The position numbers and the translations under genes were made by a program. DNA of 64,000 bases, from NCBI RefSeq assembly GCF_023156535.1, contig NZ_JALNMH010000009.1:124001-188000 (forward strand). Reading direction: 5' to 3'. The notes beneath the pieces were generated by a model. That model ran no database searches, was not told where the DNA came from, and was given only the letters and a program-made list of their open reading frames with translations. Source of the DNA: Pseudomarimonas salicorniae. GTDB taxonomy: Bacteria; Pseudomonadota; Gammaproteobacteria; Xanthomonadales; Xanthomonadaceae. This document shows positions 49,667 to 58,431 of the stretch, piece by piece (position 1 is the first letter of the stretch; each line of letters begins with the position of its first letter).

Positions 49667-50911
49667 ATGTCGCACCGCACCATCCCGACCAGCCAGCGCC
49701 TGCTGGACGTCCGCTACGAGATCCGCGGCGAGCTGGCCCGACGGGCCCGCGACCTCGAGGCCCAGGGTCGGAGGCTGATCAAGCTCAACATCGGCAATCC
49801 GGGCGCCTTCGGCTTCCGTGCGCCGGCGCATCTGCAGGCTGCGATCACCGAGCACCTCGAGGCGTCCGACCCGTACTGCCACCAGCAGGGGCTGGAGGAG
49901 TCCCGCCTTGCCGTGGCCTCGCAGCACATTCGTCGCGGAGCGCAGGGGGTGAGCCCGCAGCGGGTATTCATCGGCAACGGGGTCAGCGAGCTGATCGACC
50001 TGTCCCTGCGCGCCCTGCTCAATCCCGGCGACGAGGTGCTGCTGCCGAGCCCCGACTATCCGCTATGGAGCGCGGCCACGATCCTCAACGGCGGCACGCC
50101 GGTCTACTACGACTGCCTGCCGGAGAACGGCTTCCAGGCGGACCCGGCGCAGATCGAGGCTTCGATCACGCCGCACACCCGCGCCCTGGTCCTGATCAAT
50201 CCGAACAACCCCTCCGGCGCGAGCTACTCGCGCGAGCTGCTGGGTCAGCTGGTCGAGATCGCCCGGCACCACCGCCTGCTGCTGCTGGCCGACGAGATCT
50301 ACGACGGCATCGTCTACGACGGCGCCGCCTTCGAGCCGATCGCCCCGCTGGCTGGCGATCATCCCTGCCTGAGCTTCGGCGGCCTGTCCAAGGTGCACCG
50401 CGCCTGCGGCTACCGGGTCGGCTGGGGCGTGCTCTCCGGGGATCCGGCCCGCGCCGCGGAGTACCAGCACGCGCTCGACCTGCTCGGCGCCCTGCGCCTG
50501 TGCGCCAACGTGCCCGGCCAGTGGGCGATCCCGGCAGCGCTGAACGGGCCGGACACCATCGGCACGCTGACCGCCCCCGGCGGACGGCTGTATGAATCCC
50601 GGCGTGCGGTCATCGAGGCCTGCGAGCGATCAGCCTTCCTCTCGCTGGTCGCGCCGGCCGGCGCGCTGTACGCCTTCCCCGGCGTCGACGTGGACAAGGT
50701 CCCGGGCTTCGATGACCATCGCTTCGCACTCGACCTGCTGGAATCCGAAGGCGTGCTTATCGTGCCGGGATCGAGTTTCAATGTGCCCTATCGCCACCAC
50801 TTCCGCGTCACCCTGCTGCCCGAGGCCGAACAGGTGCGCGAGGTCTTCGCCCGCATCGAGCGGGCCCTGTCGCGCTGGGCGCCGGCCGACAGCAGCCGCC
50901 ATGTGGCCTAG
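49667..50911 (+). CDS. alaA: PLP-dependent aminotransferase, AlaA type
   Basis: 414 residues. A fold-type I class I/II aminotransferase with KLNIGNPGAFGF near the start, LINPNNPSGASYS, LADEIYDGIVYD and the PLP lysine Lys242 in SFGGLSKVHRACGYRVGW. These match the E. coli alanine transaminase AlaA/YfbQ group. Probable reaction: pyruvate plus glutamate to alanine plus 2-oxoglutarate, in the cytosol. The last 11 bases overlap the ATG of the esterase gene. Not separable by eye from near relatives such as AlaC. Confidence 0.85.
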   Translation: MSHRTIPTSQRLLDVRYEIRGELARRARDLEAQGRRLIKLNIGNPGAFGFRAPAHLQAAITEHLEASDPYCHQQGLEESRLAVASQHIRRGAQGVSPQRVFIGNGVSELIDLSLRALLNPGDEVLLPSPDYPLWSAATILNGGTPVYYDCLPENGFQADPAQIEASITPHTRALVLINPNNPSGASYSRELLGQLVEIARHHRLLLLADEIYDGIVYDGAAFEPIAPLAGDHPCLSFGGLSKVHRACGYRVGWGVLSGDPARAAEYQHALDLLGALRLCANVPGQWAIPAALNGPDTIGTLTAPGGRLYESRRAVIEACERSAFLSLVAPAGALYAFPGVDVDKVPGFDDHRFALDLLESEGVLIVPGSSFNVPYRHHFRVTLLPEAEQVREVFARIERALSRWAPADSSRHVA

Positions 50912-51572
50912 GCTGCTGGTCCTGATGGCCATGCTGGGTACGATCGGCGGCCAGGCCCAGGCCCGCGAGCCGCTGCGCTACCTGGCGCTCGGCGATTCCT
51001 ACACCATCGGCGAGGCGGTCGAGGAAGGCGGTCGGTGGCCGGTGCAGCTGGTCGCCCGGCTCGGTCGTGACGGCATCGCGGTCTCCGAACCGAGGATCAT
51101 CGCCCGCACCGGCTGGACCACCGACGAGCTGAGCGCCGCCATGGATGCCGCCGAGCCGCTCGGCGAGTGGGACTTCGTGACCCTGCTGATCGGCGTCAAC
51201 AACCAGTACCGCGGGCGCAGCATCGAGACCTACCGCGAGGAGTTCCGCGGCCTGCTCCGACGCGCGATCGAACTGGCCCGCAGCCGCCCCGAGCGGGTCA
51301 TGGTGCTGGCGATACCTGACTGGGGGGTGACCCCGTTCGCCGCGGATCGCGACCGGGCGAAGATCGCCGCCGAACTCGACGCGTACAATGCAGCCGCAGC
51401 GGAGATCAGCCGCGAGCACGGCGTCGCCTTCGTCGACACCGCGCCGATCAGTCGGGCGCGGGGTGCCGAAGCGGAGATGGTGGCCAGCGACGGCCTGCAT
51501 CCCTCCGCCGCGCTCTACGCGCTCTGGGCCGAGGCCGCCCACCCGGTAGCCCGGGACCTGCTCTCGCGCTGA
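50901..51572 (+). CDS. Secreted SGNH/GDSL-type hydrolase
   Basis: 223 residues from ATG 50901, overlapping the aminotransferase stop. A signal peptide spans residues 1-22 (cut after AQA). SGNH motifs: LALGDSYTIGEAV with nucleophile Ser33, the block III LLIGVNNQY and the late DGLHPS with the catalytic Asp/His. It should be an esterase or lipase in the periplasm or outside; substrate unknown. Coupling to a cytosolic aminotransferase gene is probably only transcriptional. Confidence 0.85.
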   Translation: MWPRLLVLMAMLGTIGGQAQAREPLRYLALGDSYTIGEAVEEGGRWPVQLVARLGRDGIAVSEPRIIARTGWTTDELSAAMDAAEPLGEWDFVTLLIGVNNQYRGRSIETYREEFRGLLRRAIELARSRPERVMVLAIPDWGVTPFAADRDRAKIAAELDAYNAAAAEISREHGVAFVDTAPISRARGAEAEMVASDGLHPSAALYALWAEAAHPVARDLLSR

Positions 51573-51599
51573 ACCCATCGTTTCAACCAGGAGTCACCC

Positions 51600-52529
51600 A
51601 TGAGCCTTGATCCTGCGCTGCACCAGCGCATCGAATCGCTGCTTTCCAGCCACGATGTCGTGCTGTTCATGAAGGGGTCGCCGCAGGCGCCGCGCTGCGG
51701 CTTCTCGGCCAAGGCCGCCGGCATCCTCGATGGCATGGTCTCCGGCTACCACACCGTCGACGTGCTCGCCGACCCGGAGATCCGCGAAGGCATCAAGGTC
51801 TACGGCAGCTGGCCGACGATCCCGCAGCTCTACGTCAAGGGCGAGCTGGTGGGCGGGTCGGACATCATCGAGTCGATGCTCAACGACGGCCAACTGCACC
51901 AGCTCTTCGGGCTGCCTGCGCCGGACCGCACGCCGCCGAAACTAGGCATCAGCGAGCGCGCCATCGAGGCCATTCAGAACGCGATGGACGACACCGAGGA
52001 AGGCATCGGGCTGCATCTGTCGGTCGACCCCCGCTTCAACGCGCAGTTCCAGCTGAAGCCGATCGAGGGCCACGAGATCGTCGCCCTGGCCGGGCCGATC
52101 AAGGTCTACCTGGACCTCGCCAGCGCGCCCCGCGCCCAGGGCATCGAGATCGACTGGGTCGACGGGCCGCGCGGCTCGGGCCTGTCGATCCACAACCCGA
52201 ACGCACCGCCGCCGGTCGGCAGCATTGGCGTCGCCGACATGGACCGCCAGGCCCGGGCCGGCGAACTGACCGTGATCGACGTGCGCAACCCAGGCGAGCG
52301 CGCCGCGGCCAGCCTGCCCTTCCCCCACGAGGTGCTCGACGAGGACAGCCACGACCGCCTCGCCGCCCTGCCCAAGGACCGACCTCTGGCCTTCCTCTGC
52401 CATCACGGCATGTCCTCTCGGGGCGCCGCCGAACACTTCCGCCAGCTGGGCTTCACCCGGGTGCTCAATGTCGAAGGCGGTATCGACCGCTACGCCCAGG
52501 ACGTCGACAGCAGCGTTCCGCGCTACTGA
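51600..52529 (+). CDS. Monothiol glutaredoxin fused to IscA-like and rhodanese domains
   Basis: 309 residues. Residues 1-105 are a Grx4-type monothiol glutaredoxin with CGFS (33-36) and WPTIPQLYVKGELVGG. Residues about 114-205 resemble an A-type Fe-S carrier fold (ISERAIEAIQ, LHLSVDPRFN, KVYLDLASA), but contain no cysteine at all, so they cannot bind a cluster in the usual way. Residues about 212-305 are a rhodanese domain with DVRNPGER and the loop CHHGMSSRG (Cys267). The fusion suggests a role in Fe-S trafficking and sulfur or redox transfer. An equivalent three-domain protein exists in related bacteria, from memory. 27 bases separate it from the esterase gene. Confidence 0.9.
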   Translation: MSLDPALHQRIESLLSSHDVVLFMKGSPQAPRCGFSAKAAGILDGMVSGYHTVDVLADPEIREGIKVYGSWPTIPQLYVKGELVGGSDIIESMLNDGQLHQLFGLPAPDRTPPKLGISERAIEAIQNAMDDTEEGIGLHLSVDPRFNAQFQLKPIEGHEIVALAGPIKVYLDLASAPRAQGIEIDWVDGPRGSGLSIHNPNAPPPVGSIGVADMDRQARAGELTVIDVRNPGERAAASLPFPHEVLDEDSHDRLAALPKDRPLAFLCHHGMSSRGAAEHFRQLGFTRVLNVEGGIDRYAQDVDSSVPRY

Positions 52530-52695
52530 GTCCCGCCTTCCCGGGGGATCGGCCGCACATGACAAAGCTTGGGGGTTGCGTTAGCTTGTGGGCGTAGCTA
52601 CATGATTCTTGTGTGATTTGCAACATTGCCCCGCCGGCACGAAGGTCGCTCAAGACGGCCGCTGTGCGGCGGGACACCGACAGGGAGGACAGGGC

Positions 52696-52995
52696 ATGCG
52701 GATCCTGATGGTGATCGCGGCCACCACCTTGCTGGCCGCCTGTGGCGGTCAGGAAGGTGCTGCCGTATCTGCCTGCAAGGCAGAGATCGCAAGCAAGCTG
52801 GAGGGCCAGAACTTCGCCCTCGACGAGGCCGACATGGCGTCCAAGGCCACCGTCGAGACCGACGGCATCCTGCGCATCCAGTCCGGCATCACCTTCGACC
52901 CCGGTCTGCCCAAGGAGGTCAAGCAGACCTTCGACTGCAAGGTGCGCATCCGCGACGGCGAGGCCGAGGTCATCTCGCTGCAGTTCATCTGGTGA
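52696..52995 (+). CDS. Small lipoprotein
   Basis: 99 residues from ATG 52696, with GGAGG at 52684-52688. The lipobox LLAAC places the lipidated cysteine at residue 16. The mature part has two further cysteines (SACKAE and FDCKVR), a lysine/acidic-rich middle and ends LQFIW. Probably anchored in the membrane; no family recognised. It stands alone between the glutaredoxin gene and the convergent AMP nucleosidase. Confidence 0.7.
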   Translation: MRILMVIAATTLLAACGGQEGAAVSACKAEIASKLEGQNFALDEADMASKATVETDGILRIQSGITFDPGLPKEVKQTFDCKVRIRDGEAEVISLQFIW

Positions 52996-53031
52996 CCCCC
53001 GCGGCCCGGGCCGCACCAGTCCCCGACTGCC

Positions 53032-53808
53032 TTATTCGTCGAAGCGCAGATGGCGCACCGACTTGCCATGGCGGCGGATGAGCCTGAGCGCCTCGATGCC
53101 GATCTGGATGTGTGATTCCACGTACTGCTCGGACACCTTCTTGTCGCTGGCCTCGGTCTTGACGCCCTCCGGCACCATCGGCTGATCGGAGACCAGCAGC
53201 AGGGCCCCGGCCGGCAGCTTGTTGGCGAAGCCGGCGGCGAACACGGTGGCGGTCTCCATGTCGATCGCCATGCAGCGCGTCTTGCGCAGGTATTCCTTGA
53301 AGGTGTCGTCGTGCTCCCAGACCCGGCGGTTGGTGGTGTAGACGGTGCCGGTCCAGTAGTCGTGCTCGAGGTCGCGGATCATCGTCGATACCGCACGCTG
53401 CAGCTGGAAGGCCGGAAGCGCCGGGACCTCGGGCGGCAGGTAGTCGTTCGACGTACCCTCGCCACGGATTGCGGCAATCGGCAGGACCAGATCGCCGAGC
53501 TGGTTCTTGCGCTTGAGTCCGCCGCACTTGCCGAGGAACAGGACGGCCTTGGTATCGATGGCCGTCAGCAGGTCCATCACCGTCGCCGCGTTGGCGCTGC
53601 CCATGCCGAAGTTGATCATGGTGATGCCATCGGACGTGGCACTGGGCATCGGCTTGTCGCGGCCGACGATCTCGGCGCCGATCTGCCGGGCAAAGATTTC
53701 CAGATAGCCACCGAAATTCGTCAGCAGCACGTGCTGGCCGAAGTCTTCGAGCGCCACGCCGGTATAGCGCGGCAGCCAGTTCTTTACGATCTCGTCTTTG
53801 GTCTTCAT
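53032..53808 (-). CDS. amn: AMP nucleosidase, short form
   Basis: 258 residues from ATG 53808; the much longer open frame upstream is antisense noise. It is a nucleoside-phosphorylase-fold enzyme with FGMGSANAATVMDLL, LFLGKCGGLK, IRGEGTSNDYLP and CMAIDMETATVFAAGFANK, as in short AMP nucleosidases. It splits AMP into adenine and ribose 5-phosphate in the cytosol. The long E. coli-type N-terminal domain is absent. Nearby nucleosidases of the MTN type are an alternative, but the GEGTSNDY segment favours Amn. Confidence 0.88.
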   Translation of the reverse strand: MKTKDEIVKNWLPRYTGVALEDFGQHVLLTNFGGYLEIFARQIGAEIVGRDKPMPSATSDGITMINFGMGSANAATVMDLLTAIDTKAVLFLGKCGGLKRKNQLGDLVLPIAAIRGEGTSNDYLPPEVPALPAFQLQRAVSTMIRDLEHDYWTGTVYTTNRRVWEHDDTFKEYLRKTRCMAIDMETATVFAAGFANKLPAGALLLVSDQPMVPEGVKTEASDKKVSEQYVESHIQIGIEALRLIRRHGKSVRHLRFDE

Positions 53809-53904
53809 CCGTGCATTCTGGCGCGAGCGCCCGCTGACCGGCAATCGCCCCGCCCGGCGTGGCGGCGCGTGTAGAGTAGGCGATGGCCCGAGCAGGGGAG
53901 CACG

Positions 53905-54765
53905 GTGGCCACCCGCGCGCCTTCCACCATTCGCGAGCACCGCCACGACAGCCCGCTCGGCAGCTGGCGGGTGGCGCTGTGTGAGCCCTCGCCGGCACTG
54001 GCCCCACTGGTTGCGGCGCTGTGGTTCGGCGAGGGCGCGGTGAGCTACCAGCGCGACCGCATCCTGCCCAACGGGCAGAGCTTCCTGCTGATCAACCTCG
54101 GTCCGCCGCAGTATCTGGTCGACGAGGCAGGACAGCGCCGCCCGTTCACGGACATCTGGTACTCGGCCCAGCGGCAGACCCCGATCGACACCGAAGCGCC
54201 CCACGGCCAGCGACTGCTCGGCGTGGCCCTGCACCCGGGCGCCACCCATGCCCTGTTCGGCCTGCCGGCGCATGAGCTGAGCGGCCGGATACTGGCCCTC
54301 GACGACCTGCTTGGAGACCGCGTCCATGCGCTGCGCCAGCGCCTGCTTGACCTGCCCGACGACGCCTCGCGATTCGCCCTGGTCGAGCGCTGGCTGCAGT
54401 CGCAGCCGGGCACGGCGCTGCCGCCGCACTTGGGCGAGGCGCTGCGACGCATCCGGCGCAGCCAGGGTCAGCTCGAGGTGGCGCGTCTGGCCGGAGAACT
54501 CGGGCTCAGCCGCCAGCGATTGGGCGGCCTGTTCAAGGAGCACGTTGGCCTGCCAGCCAAGACCCTGTCCCGCCTGCAACGCTTCCACGGAGCACTGGCC
54601 CTGCTGCAAGGCCGCGAGCGCGTGCCCTGGGTCGAGCTGGCGGCGCACTGCGGCTACTACGACCAATCCCACCTGATCCGCGATTTCCGTGCGTTCTCCG
54701 GCTATGCACCGGGCGAGTTCCTGCGCCGCGCCAGACCCGACGGCGGCAGCGTCGTCGTCGCCTGA
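53905..54765 (+). CDS. AraC-family transcriptional regulator
   Basis: 286 residues from a GTG at 53905, with GGGGAG at 53895-53900. The N-terminal part (DUF6597-like: ILPNGQSFLLINLGPP) probably senses a ligand. The C-terminal AraC DNA-binding domain (about 180-278) has LARLAGELGLSRQRLGGLFKEHVG-type first helix-turn-helix and WVELAAHCGYYDQSHLIRDF for the second. It starts a probable three-gene unit with the DUF1761 and SRPBCC genes and is divergent from amn, 96 bases apart. Confidence 0.88.
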   Translation: MATRAPSTIREHRHDSPLGSWRVALCEPSPALAPLVAALWFGEGAVSYQRDRILPNGQSFLLINLGPPQYLVDEAGQRRPFTDIWYSAQRQTPIDTEAPHGQRLLGVALHPGATHALFGLPAHELSGRILALDDLLGDRVHALRQRLLDLPDDASRFALVERWLQSQPGTALPPHLGEALRRIRRSQGQLEVARLAGELGLSRQRLGGLFKEHVGLPAKTLSRLQRFHGALALLQGRERVPWVELAAHCGYYDQSHLIRDFRAFSGYAPGEFLRRARPDGGSVVVA

Positions 54766-54834
54766 CATTTTTCCAAGACCCCGCCGCGGCGCGGCGGCAT
54801 GCTTCTCCGCACACTTGAGCAAGAGGACACCGCC

Positions 54835-55251
54835 ATGCCCGAACTCAATCTCTGGGCCGTACTGGTCGCCGCGCTCGCCAGCTTCCTCCTCGGCGGACTG
54901 TGGTACTCCCCACTGCTGTTCGCCAAGGCCTGGCAGCGCGAGGCCGGCCTCAGCGACGAACAGCTGCAGAGCGCCAACATGGGCATGATTTTCGGCCTGG
55001 CCTTCGTGCTCTGCCTGATCGCCAGCTTTGTCTTTGCCCTGTTCCTCGGCCCGCGGCCGCCGCTGGCGCTTGGCCTCGGCGCCGGCTTTGCCGCCGGACT
55101 GTGCTGGGTCAGCGCCAGCTTCGGCGTGAACTACCTGTTCGAGCGCAAGAGCCTGAAGCTGTTCCTGATCAACGGCGGCTACCACACCCTCCAGTTCACC
55201 CTGATCGGCCTGGTCCTCGCCCTGTGGCCGGCGGCGCCGGCGGCCAGCTGA
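54835..55251 (+). CDS. DUF1761 membrane protein
   Basis: 138 residues from ATG 54835 (AAGAGGA just upstream). Four hydrophobic helices, with LLGGLWYSPLLFAKAW, the DUF1761 signature, near residue 20, and VNYLFERKSLKLFLINGGYH later. Inner membrane; function unknown. It lies between the AraC gene (69 bases) and the SRPBCC gene (9 bases), so it is probably cotranscribed. Confidence 0.85.
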   Translation: MPELNLWAVLVAALASFLLGGLWYSPLLFAKAWQREAGLSDEQLQSANMGMIFGLAFVLCLIASFVFALFLGPRPPLALGLGAGFAAGLCWVSASFGVNYLFERKSLKLFLINGGYHTLQFTLIGLVLALWPAAPAAS

Positions 55252-55260
55252 GGTATCACC

Positions 55261-55878
55261 ATGAAGATCACCCTCAAGGCCGAGCAGGCCTACGATGAAG
55301 CCAGCGCCCAGCGCGAAACCGGAAAATCGCTGGGTGAGTGGTTCGGCGTCCTCGACGCCGCCGGCGGCCCCGCCAAGGGTCGGCGCGAACTGGGCCAATT
55401 GCTGCTGGTCACGCACAAGCTGCCGCCGTGGTGGGCTTCGACCATCCTCGGTCTGTACGAGGCCGCGCATGGCCAGATGGAGAGGGACGGTCGCCTCAAG
55501 GGCTACTCCATCTGCTCCACCAAGAGCGTCAAGGCCACGCCGGCCGAGTGCTACGCGATGTTCGAAACCGCAGAGCAGCTGGATCGCTGGCTGGGGCCGA
55601 AGCACGAACTGTCCCTGGAGGAGGGAGGCCTGCTGCGGAACGGCGACGGCAATCGCGCCACGTTTCGCAAGATCAATCCCGGCAAGTCGATCCGCATGCT
55701 CTGGCAGCAGCCCGGGGCCGGCGAGGACACGCCGGTGGAAATCAAGTTCGCCCCAGCCGGCGCCAAGACCACGGTGATGGTCACCCACGAACGCCTGCAG
55801 ACCCGCGAGGAGGCCGATGGCCTGCGCGCAGCCTGGGGCAGCGCGTTGGAGCGGCTGAAGGCGCTGGTCGAGGGCTAA
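55261..55878 (+). CDS. SRPBCC-domain protein with DUF4287-like N-terminus
   Basis: 205 residues. An N-terminal segment with GKSLGEWFGVLDAAG and LLVTHKLPPWWASTI resembles DUF4287. The C-terminal part (about 85-203) is a SRPBCC/AHSA1-like lipid- or Hsp90-activator-type fold, with AMFETAEQLDRWLG and TVMVTHERL. Such AHSA1-like proteins often go with ArsR- or AraC-type regulators; here an AraC regulator leads the operon. Ligand unknown. Confidence 0.82.
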   Translation: MKITLKAEQAYDEASAQRETGKSLGEWFGVLDAAGGPAKGRRELGQLLLVTHKLPPWWASTILGLYEAAHGQMERDGRLKGYSICSTKSVKATPAECYAMFETAEQLDRWLGPKHELSLEEGGLLRNGDGNRATFRKINPGKSIRMLWQQPGAGEDTPVEIKFAPAGAKTTVMVTHERLQTREEADGLRAAWGSALERLKALVEG

Positions 55879-55883
55879 TCAGG

Positions 55884-56250
55884 GCGCGAAAAGCAGACCT
55901 TCCGCAGGACCCGCCTGTAGGAGCCAGCTTGCTGGCGATCATCCCATCCGGGGCGCCTATCGCCAGCAAGCTGGCTCCTACACACGCAACGGCGCTGCCA
56001 GGTCCGGTTTGCTCCGCAAAGCAGACCTTGCCGCAGTCAAATTGTGGGAGCGCCCTTGGGCGCGACCGCGGCGCTACGCATTCACCACCGACCGCGGCCA
56101 GAGCGGATTTCCGCGGTCGCGCCCAAGGGCGCTCCCACAGTCGGGCTTTGTTGGGCGTGAGCGAAGCCCCATAGGGTGCGTCTTGGACGCACCGACACGG
56201 GCGTTCGGACGGTACGCCCGGTGCGGCCAGCCGCACCCTATGAGTGTCTT
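55884..56250. repeat. Composite palindromic repeat cluster, copy 2 (A-B-C order)
   Basis: Unit A has 24-base arms at 55916-55939 and 55959-55982. Unit B has arms at 56043-56071 and 56111-56139. Unit C is 56170-56242. Spacers as well as units match 14765-15118 when reverse complemented, for example AACGGCGCTGCCAGGTCCGG against its counterpart near 15010. This is an inverted second copy of a composite element of about 360 bases. It fills most of the gap upstream of the response regulator. Confidence 0.9.
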
Positions 56251-56330
56251 CTTTGCGCCCGAACCACGCATCCGCCGCTGCCGGCGGGAACGGGCACGCC
56301 CTGCAGGCCGCATTCACGCTGGCCTCACCC

Positions 56331-56358
56331 GTGAAGGTTCAATCTTCACACACGTGAA
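56331..56358 (+). promoter_or_regulatory. Candidate operator upstream of the response regulator
   Basis: GTGAAG (56331-56336), CTTCAC (56344-56349) and GTGAA (56354-56358) form two overlapping inverted repeats about 20 to 45 bases before the ATG. Such spaced half-sites are typical of OmpR-family autoregulation. The same GTGAAG/CTTCAC pair, with wider spacing, is at 7340-7365. Confidence 0.35.
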
Positions 56359-56377
56359 AACCGCCATGGAGCGAGCC

Positions 56378-57103
56378 ATGTCCAGCCTTGAAGATTCCGC
56401 CGGCCTCATCCTCATCATCGAGGACAACCGCAACATCTCCGAAATGGTCGGCGAGTACCTCGAACGTCGCCACTACGGCGTCGACTACGCCCAGGACGGG
56501 CTCGACGGCCTGCGCCTGGCCACCGAGAACAGCTACGACGTCATCATCCTCGACCTGATGTTGCCGCGCCTGGATGGTCTTGAGGTCTGTCGCCGCCTGC
56601 GCCAGGAGGCGAAGAAGGCGACGCCTGTGCTGATGCTCACCGCCCGAGACACCCTGGACGACAAGGTCCGCGGGCTGGAGGCCGGAGGCGATGACTACCT
56701 GGTCAAGCCCTTCGCCATCCAGGAACTGGAAGCCCGGATCCGCGCGCTGATCCGCCGCGAGCGCCGCCAGGTCAGCACCGAGGTGCTGAAGGTCGGCGAC
56801 CTGGTGCTGGACACCGCCACCCTGCACGTGACCCGCGCCGGGCGCGAGGTGCAGCTCTCGCCGATCGGTCTGAAGCTGCTCACCATCCTGATGCGCGAAT
56901 CGCCGCGGGTGGTCAGTCGGCGCGACATCGAGCGCGAGATCTGGGGCGACTCCCTGCCCGACTCGGACACCCTGCGCAGCCACCTGTACAACCTGCGCAA
57001 GGCGATCGACAAGCCGTTCGAGAAGCAGCTGCTGCACACCATCCATAGCGCCGGCTACCGTCTGGCCGACCTCGACACCGAGCAGAGCCGGAAGTCCGCA
57101 TGA
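56378..57103 (+). CDS. OmpR-family response regulator
   Basis: 241 residues from ATG 56378, preferred over the in-frame ATG 56366 because GGAG at 56368-56371 is well placed for it. Receiver (9-125): Asp16-equivalent acid pair IIEDN, phosphoacceptor Asp59 (IILDLMLPRLDG), Lys110 (YLVKPF). A winged-helix DNA-binding domain (about 135-232) has LSPIGLKLLTILMR and LRSHLYNLRKAID. It forms a pair with the kinase that follows (4-base overlap). The regulon is not visible beyond the possible operator upstream. Confidence 0.92.
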   Translation: MSSLEDSAGLILIIEDNRNISEMVGEYLERRHYGVDYAQDGLDGLRLATENSYDVIILDLMLPRLDGLEVCRRLRQEAKKATPVLMLTARDTLDDKVRGLEAGGDDYLVKPFAIQELEARIRALIRRERRQVSTEVLKVGDLVLDTATLHVTRAGREVQLSPIGLKLLTILMRESPRVVSRRDIEREIWGDSLPDSDTLRSHLYNLRKAIDKPFEKQLLHTIHSAGYRLADLDTEQSRKSA

Positions 57104-58431
57104 CGGGCGCCGCCCCGGCCCCGCCGCCCGGCGGGGTCAGCGGGATCAGGCGGAAGATCTGGGTCGCCTTCATCCTGCAGGTGGCGGCGATCAGCTTCGC
57201 CACCGTGCTCGGGGTGTACGGCGCCTCGGCCGTTCTCAAGGACGTGCTCATCCAGCGCGCCCTGATCGATGAGGCGGGACATTTCTGGGACCGCCTCGCC
57301 CTGGATGCCAACGCATCCGTTCCCGACACCTACAACATGCGCGGCTACCTCGTCCCGCCCGGAGAGGAGAAGGAGCGCCTGCCCGAGCACCTGCAGGACC
57401 TCGACATCGGCTACCACAATCTGCCGCATGCCCTCGGCGGCGCCCTGGTGCTGGTCGAGAGCGGCCCCGGGGGTCGTCTGTTCCTGGAGTTCAAGCAGGA
57501 GCAGGTCGCCAAGCTGGCCTTCTACTTCGGATTCGTTCCCCTCGCCATCGTGCTGGTGGTGATCTACGTCATCGCCTGGTTCACCTATCGACTTTCCAAG
57601 CGGGCGGTCTCGCCGATCATCTGGCTGGCCTCCGAGGTCAGTCGCTGGGACCCGAAGTCGCCGAACAGCGCGGCGCTTTCGCCGGAGTCGCTGCCGCTGG
57701 ACGTCGAGGGCGAGGTCGCCGTGCTGGCCAATGCCCTGCACGAACTCGGCGAGCGGGTCGGCCAGTTCGTCGAGCGCGAACGCAATTTCACCCGCGATGC
57801 CAGTCATGAACTGCGCACGCCCCTGACCGTCATCCAGATGGCCTGCGACCTGCTGCTGGCGGATTGCCACCTTGACGAGCCGACCGCTCGCTCCGTCACC
57901 CGGATCAAGGGGGCCACTCGTGATATGGCGGCCCTCATCGAGGCCTTCCTGATTCTTGCCCGCGAGGGCGACACGGGGCTTCCGGAGGAGGACTTCGTCG
58001 CCAATGACGTGGCCGCGGAAGAGGTCGAGAAGATCCGCCCGCTGCTGGCCGACAAGCCGGTGGAACTGGATGTACGACACGAAGCCATTTTCGCCCTGCA
58101 CGGCTCGTCGCGGGCGCTCGGCGTGATCATCGCGAACCTAGTACGCAATGCCTGTCTCTACACCGAGGAAGGCCATGTCTGGGTCATCGTGTCGCCTGAC
58201 CGGATCGTGGTCGAAGATACCGGGCCGGGGATGAGCAGGGAGGAACTGGAGCGCATCTTCGAGCCGTTCTTCCGCGGCGGCGAGCGCAAGCGCGACGGGC
58301 ATGGCATCGGCCTGTCGATCGTCCGGCGCCTTTCGACGCGATTCGGCTGGCCGGTGCATCTGGAGAGCACTCCCGGCCAGGGTACGCGTGCGATCATCGA
58401 GTTCCCCAAGACACGACTGCTGGAGGAATGA
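57100..58431 (+). CDS. Membrane sensor histidine kinase, partner of the upstream regulator
   Basis: 443 residues; its ATG overlaps the regulator's stop. Membrane helices at about 20-46 and 137-162 bracket a periplasmic sensor of about 90 residues, followed by a HAMP-like linker. H-box His236 (DASHELRTPL), N-box Asn350 (ANLVRNACLY), then DTGPGM and GHGIGLSIVRR. It should phosphorylate Asp59 of the regulator. The periplasmic domain, with GYHNLPH, is not one I recognise. Its stop overlaps the start region of the peptidase gene, so all three genes are coupled. Confidence 0.92.
   Translation: MTGAAPAPPPGGVSGIRRKIWVAFILQVAAISFATVLGVYGASAVLKDVLIQRALIDEAGHFWDRLALDANASVPDTYNMRGYLVPPGEEKERLPEHLQDLDIGYHNLPHALGGALVLVESGPGGRLFLEFKQEQVAKLAFYFGFVPLAIVLVVIYVIAWFTYRLSKRAVSPIIWLASEVSRWDPKSPNSAALSPESLPLDVEGEVAVLANALHELGERVGQFVERERNFTRDASHELRTPLTVIQMACDLLLADCHLDEPTARSVTRIKGATRDMAALIEAFLILAREGDTGLPEEDFVANDVAAEEVEKIRPLLADKPVELDVRHEAIFALHGSSRALGVIIANLVRNACLYTEEGHVWVIVSPDRIVVEDTGPGMSREELERIFEPFFRGGERKRDGHGIGLSIVRRLSTRFGWPVHLESTPGQGTRAIIEFPKTRLLEE

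Noticed and set aside
53809-55788. Long upstream extension of the AMP nucleosidase frame
   Set aside because: It runs antisense through the AraC, DUF1761 and SRPBCC genes; homology begins only at the ATG at 53808.
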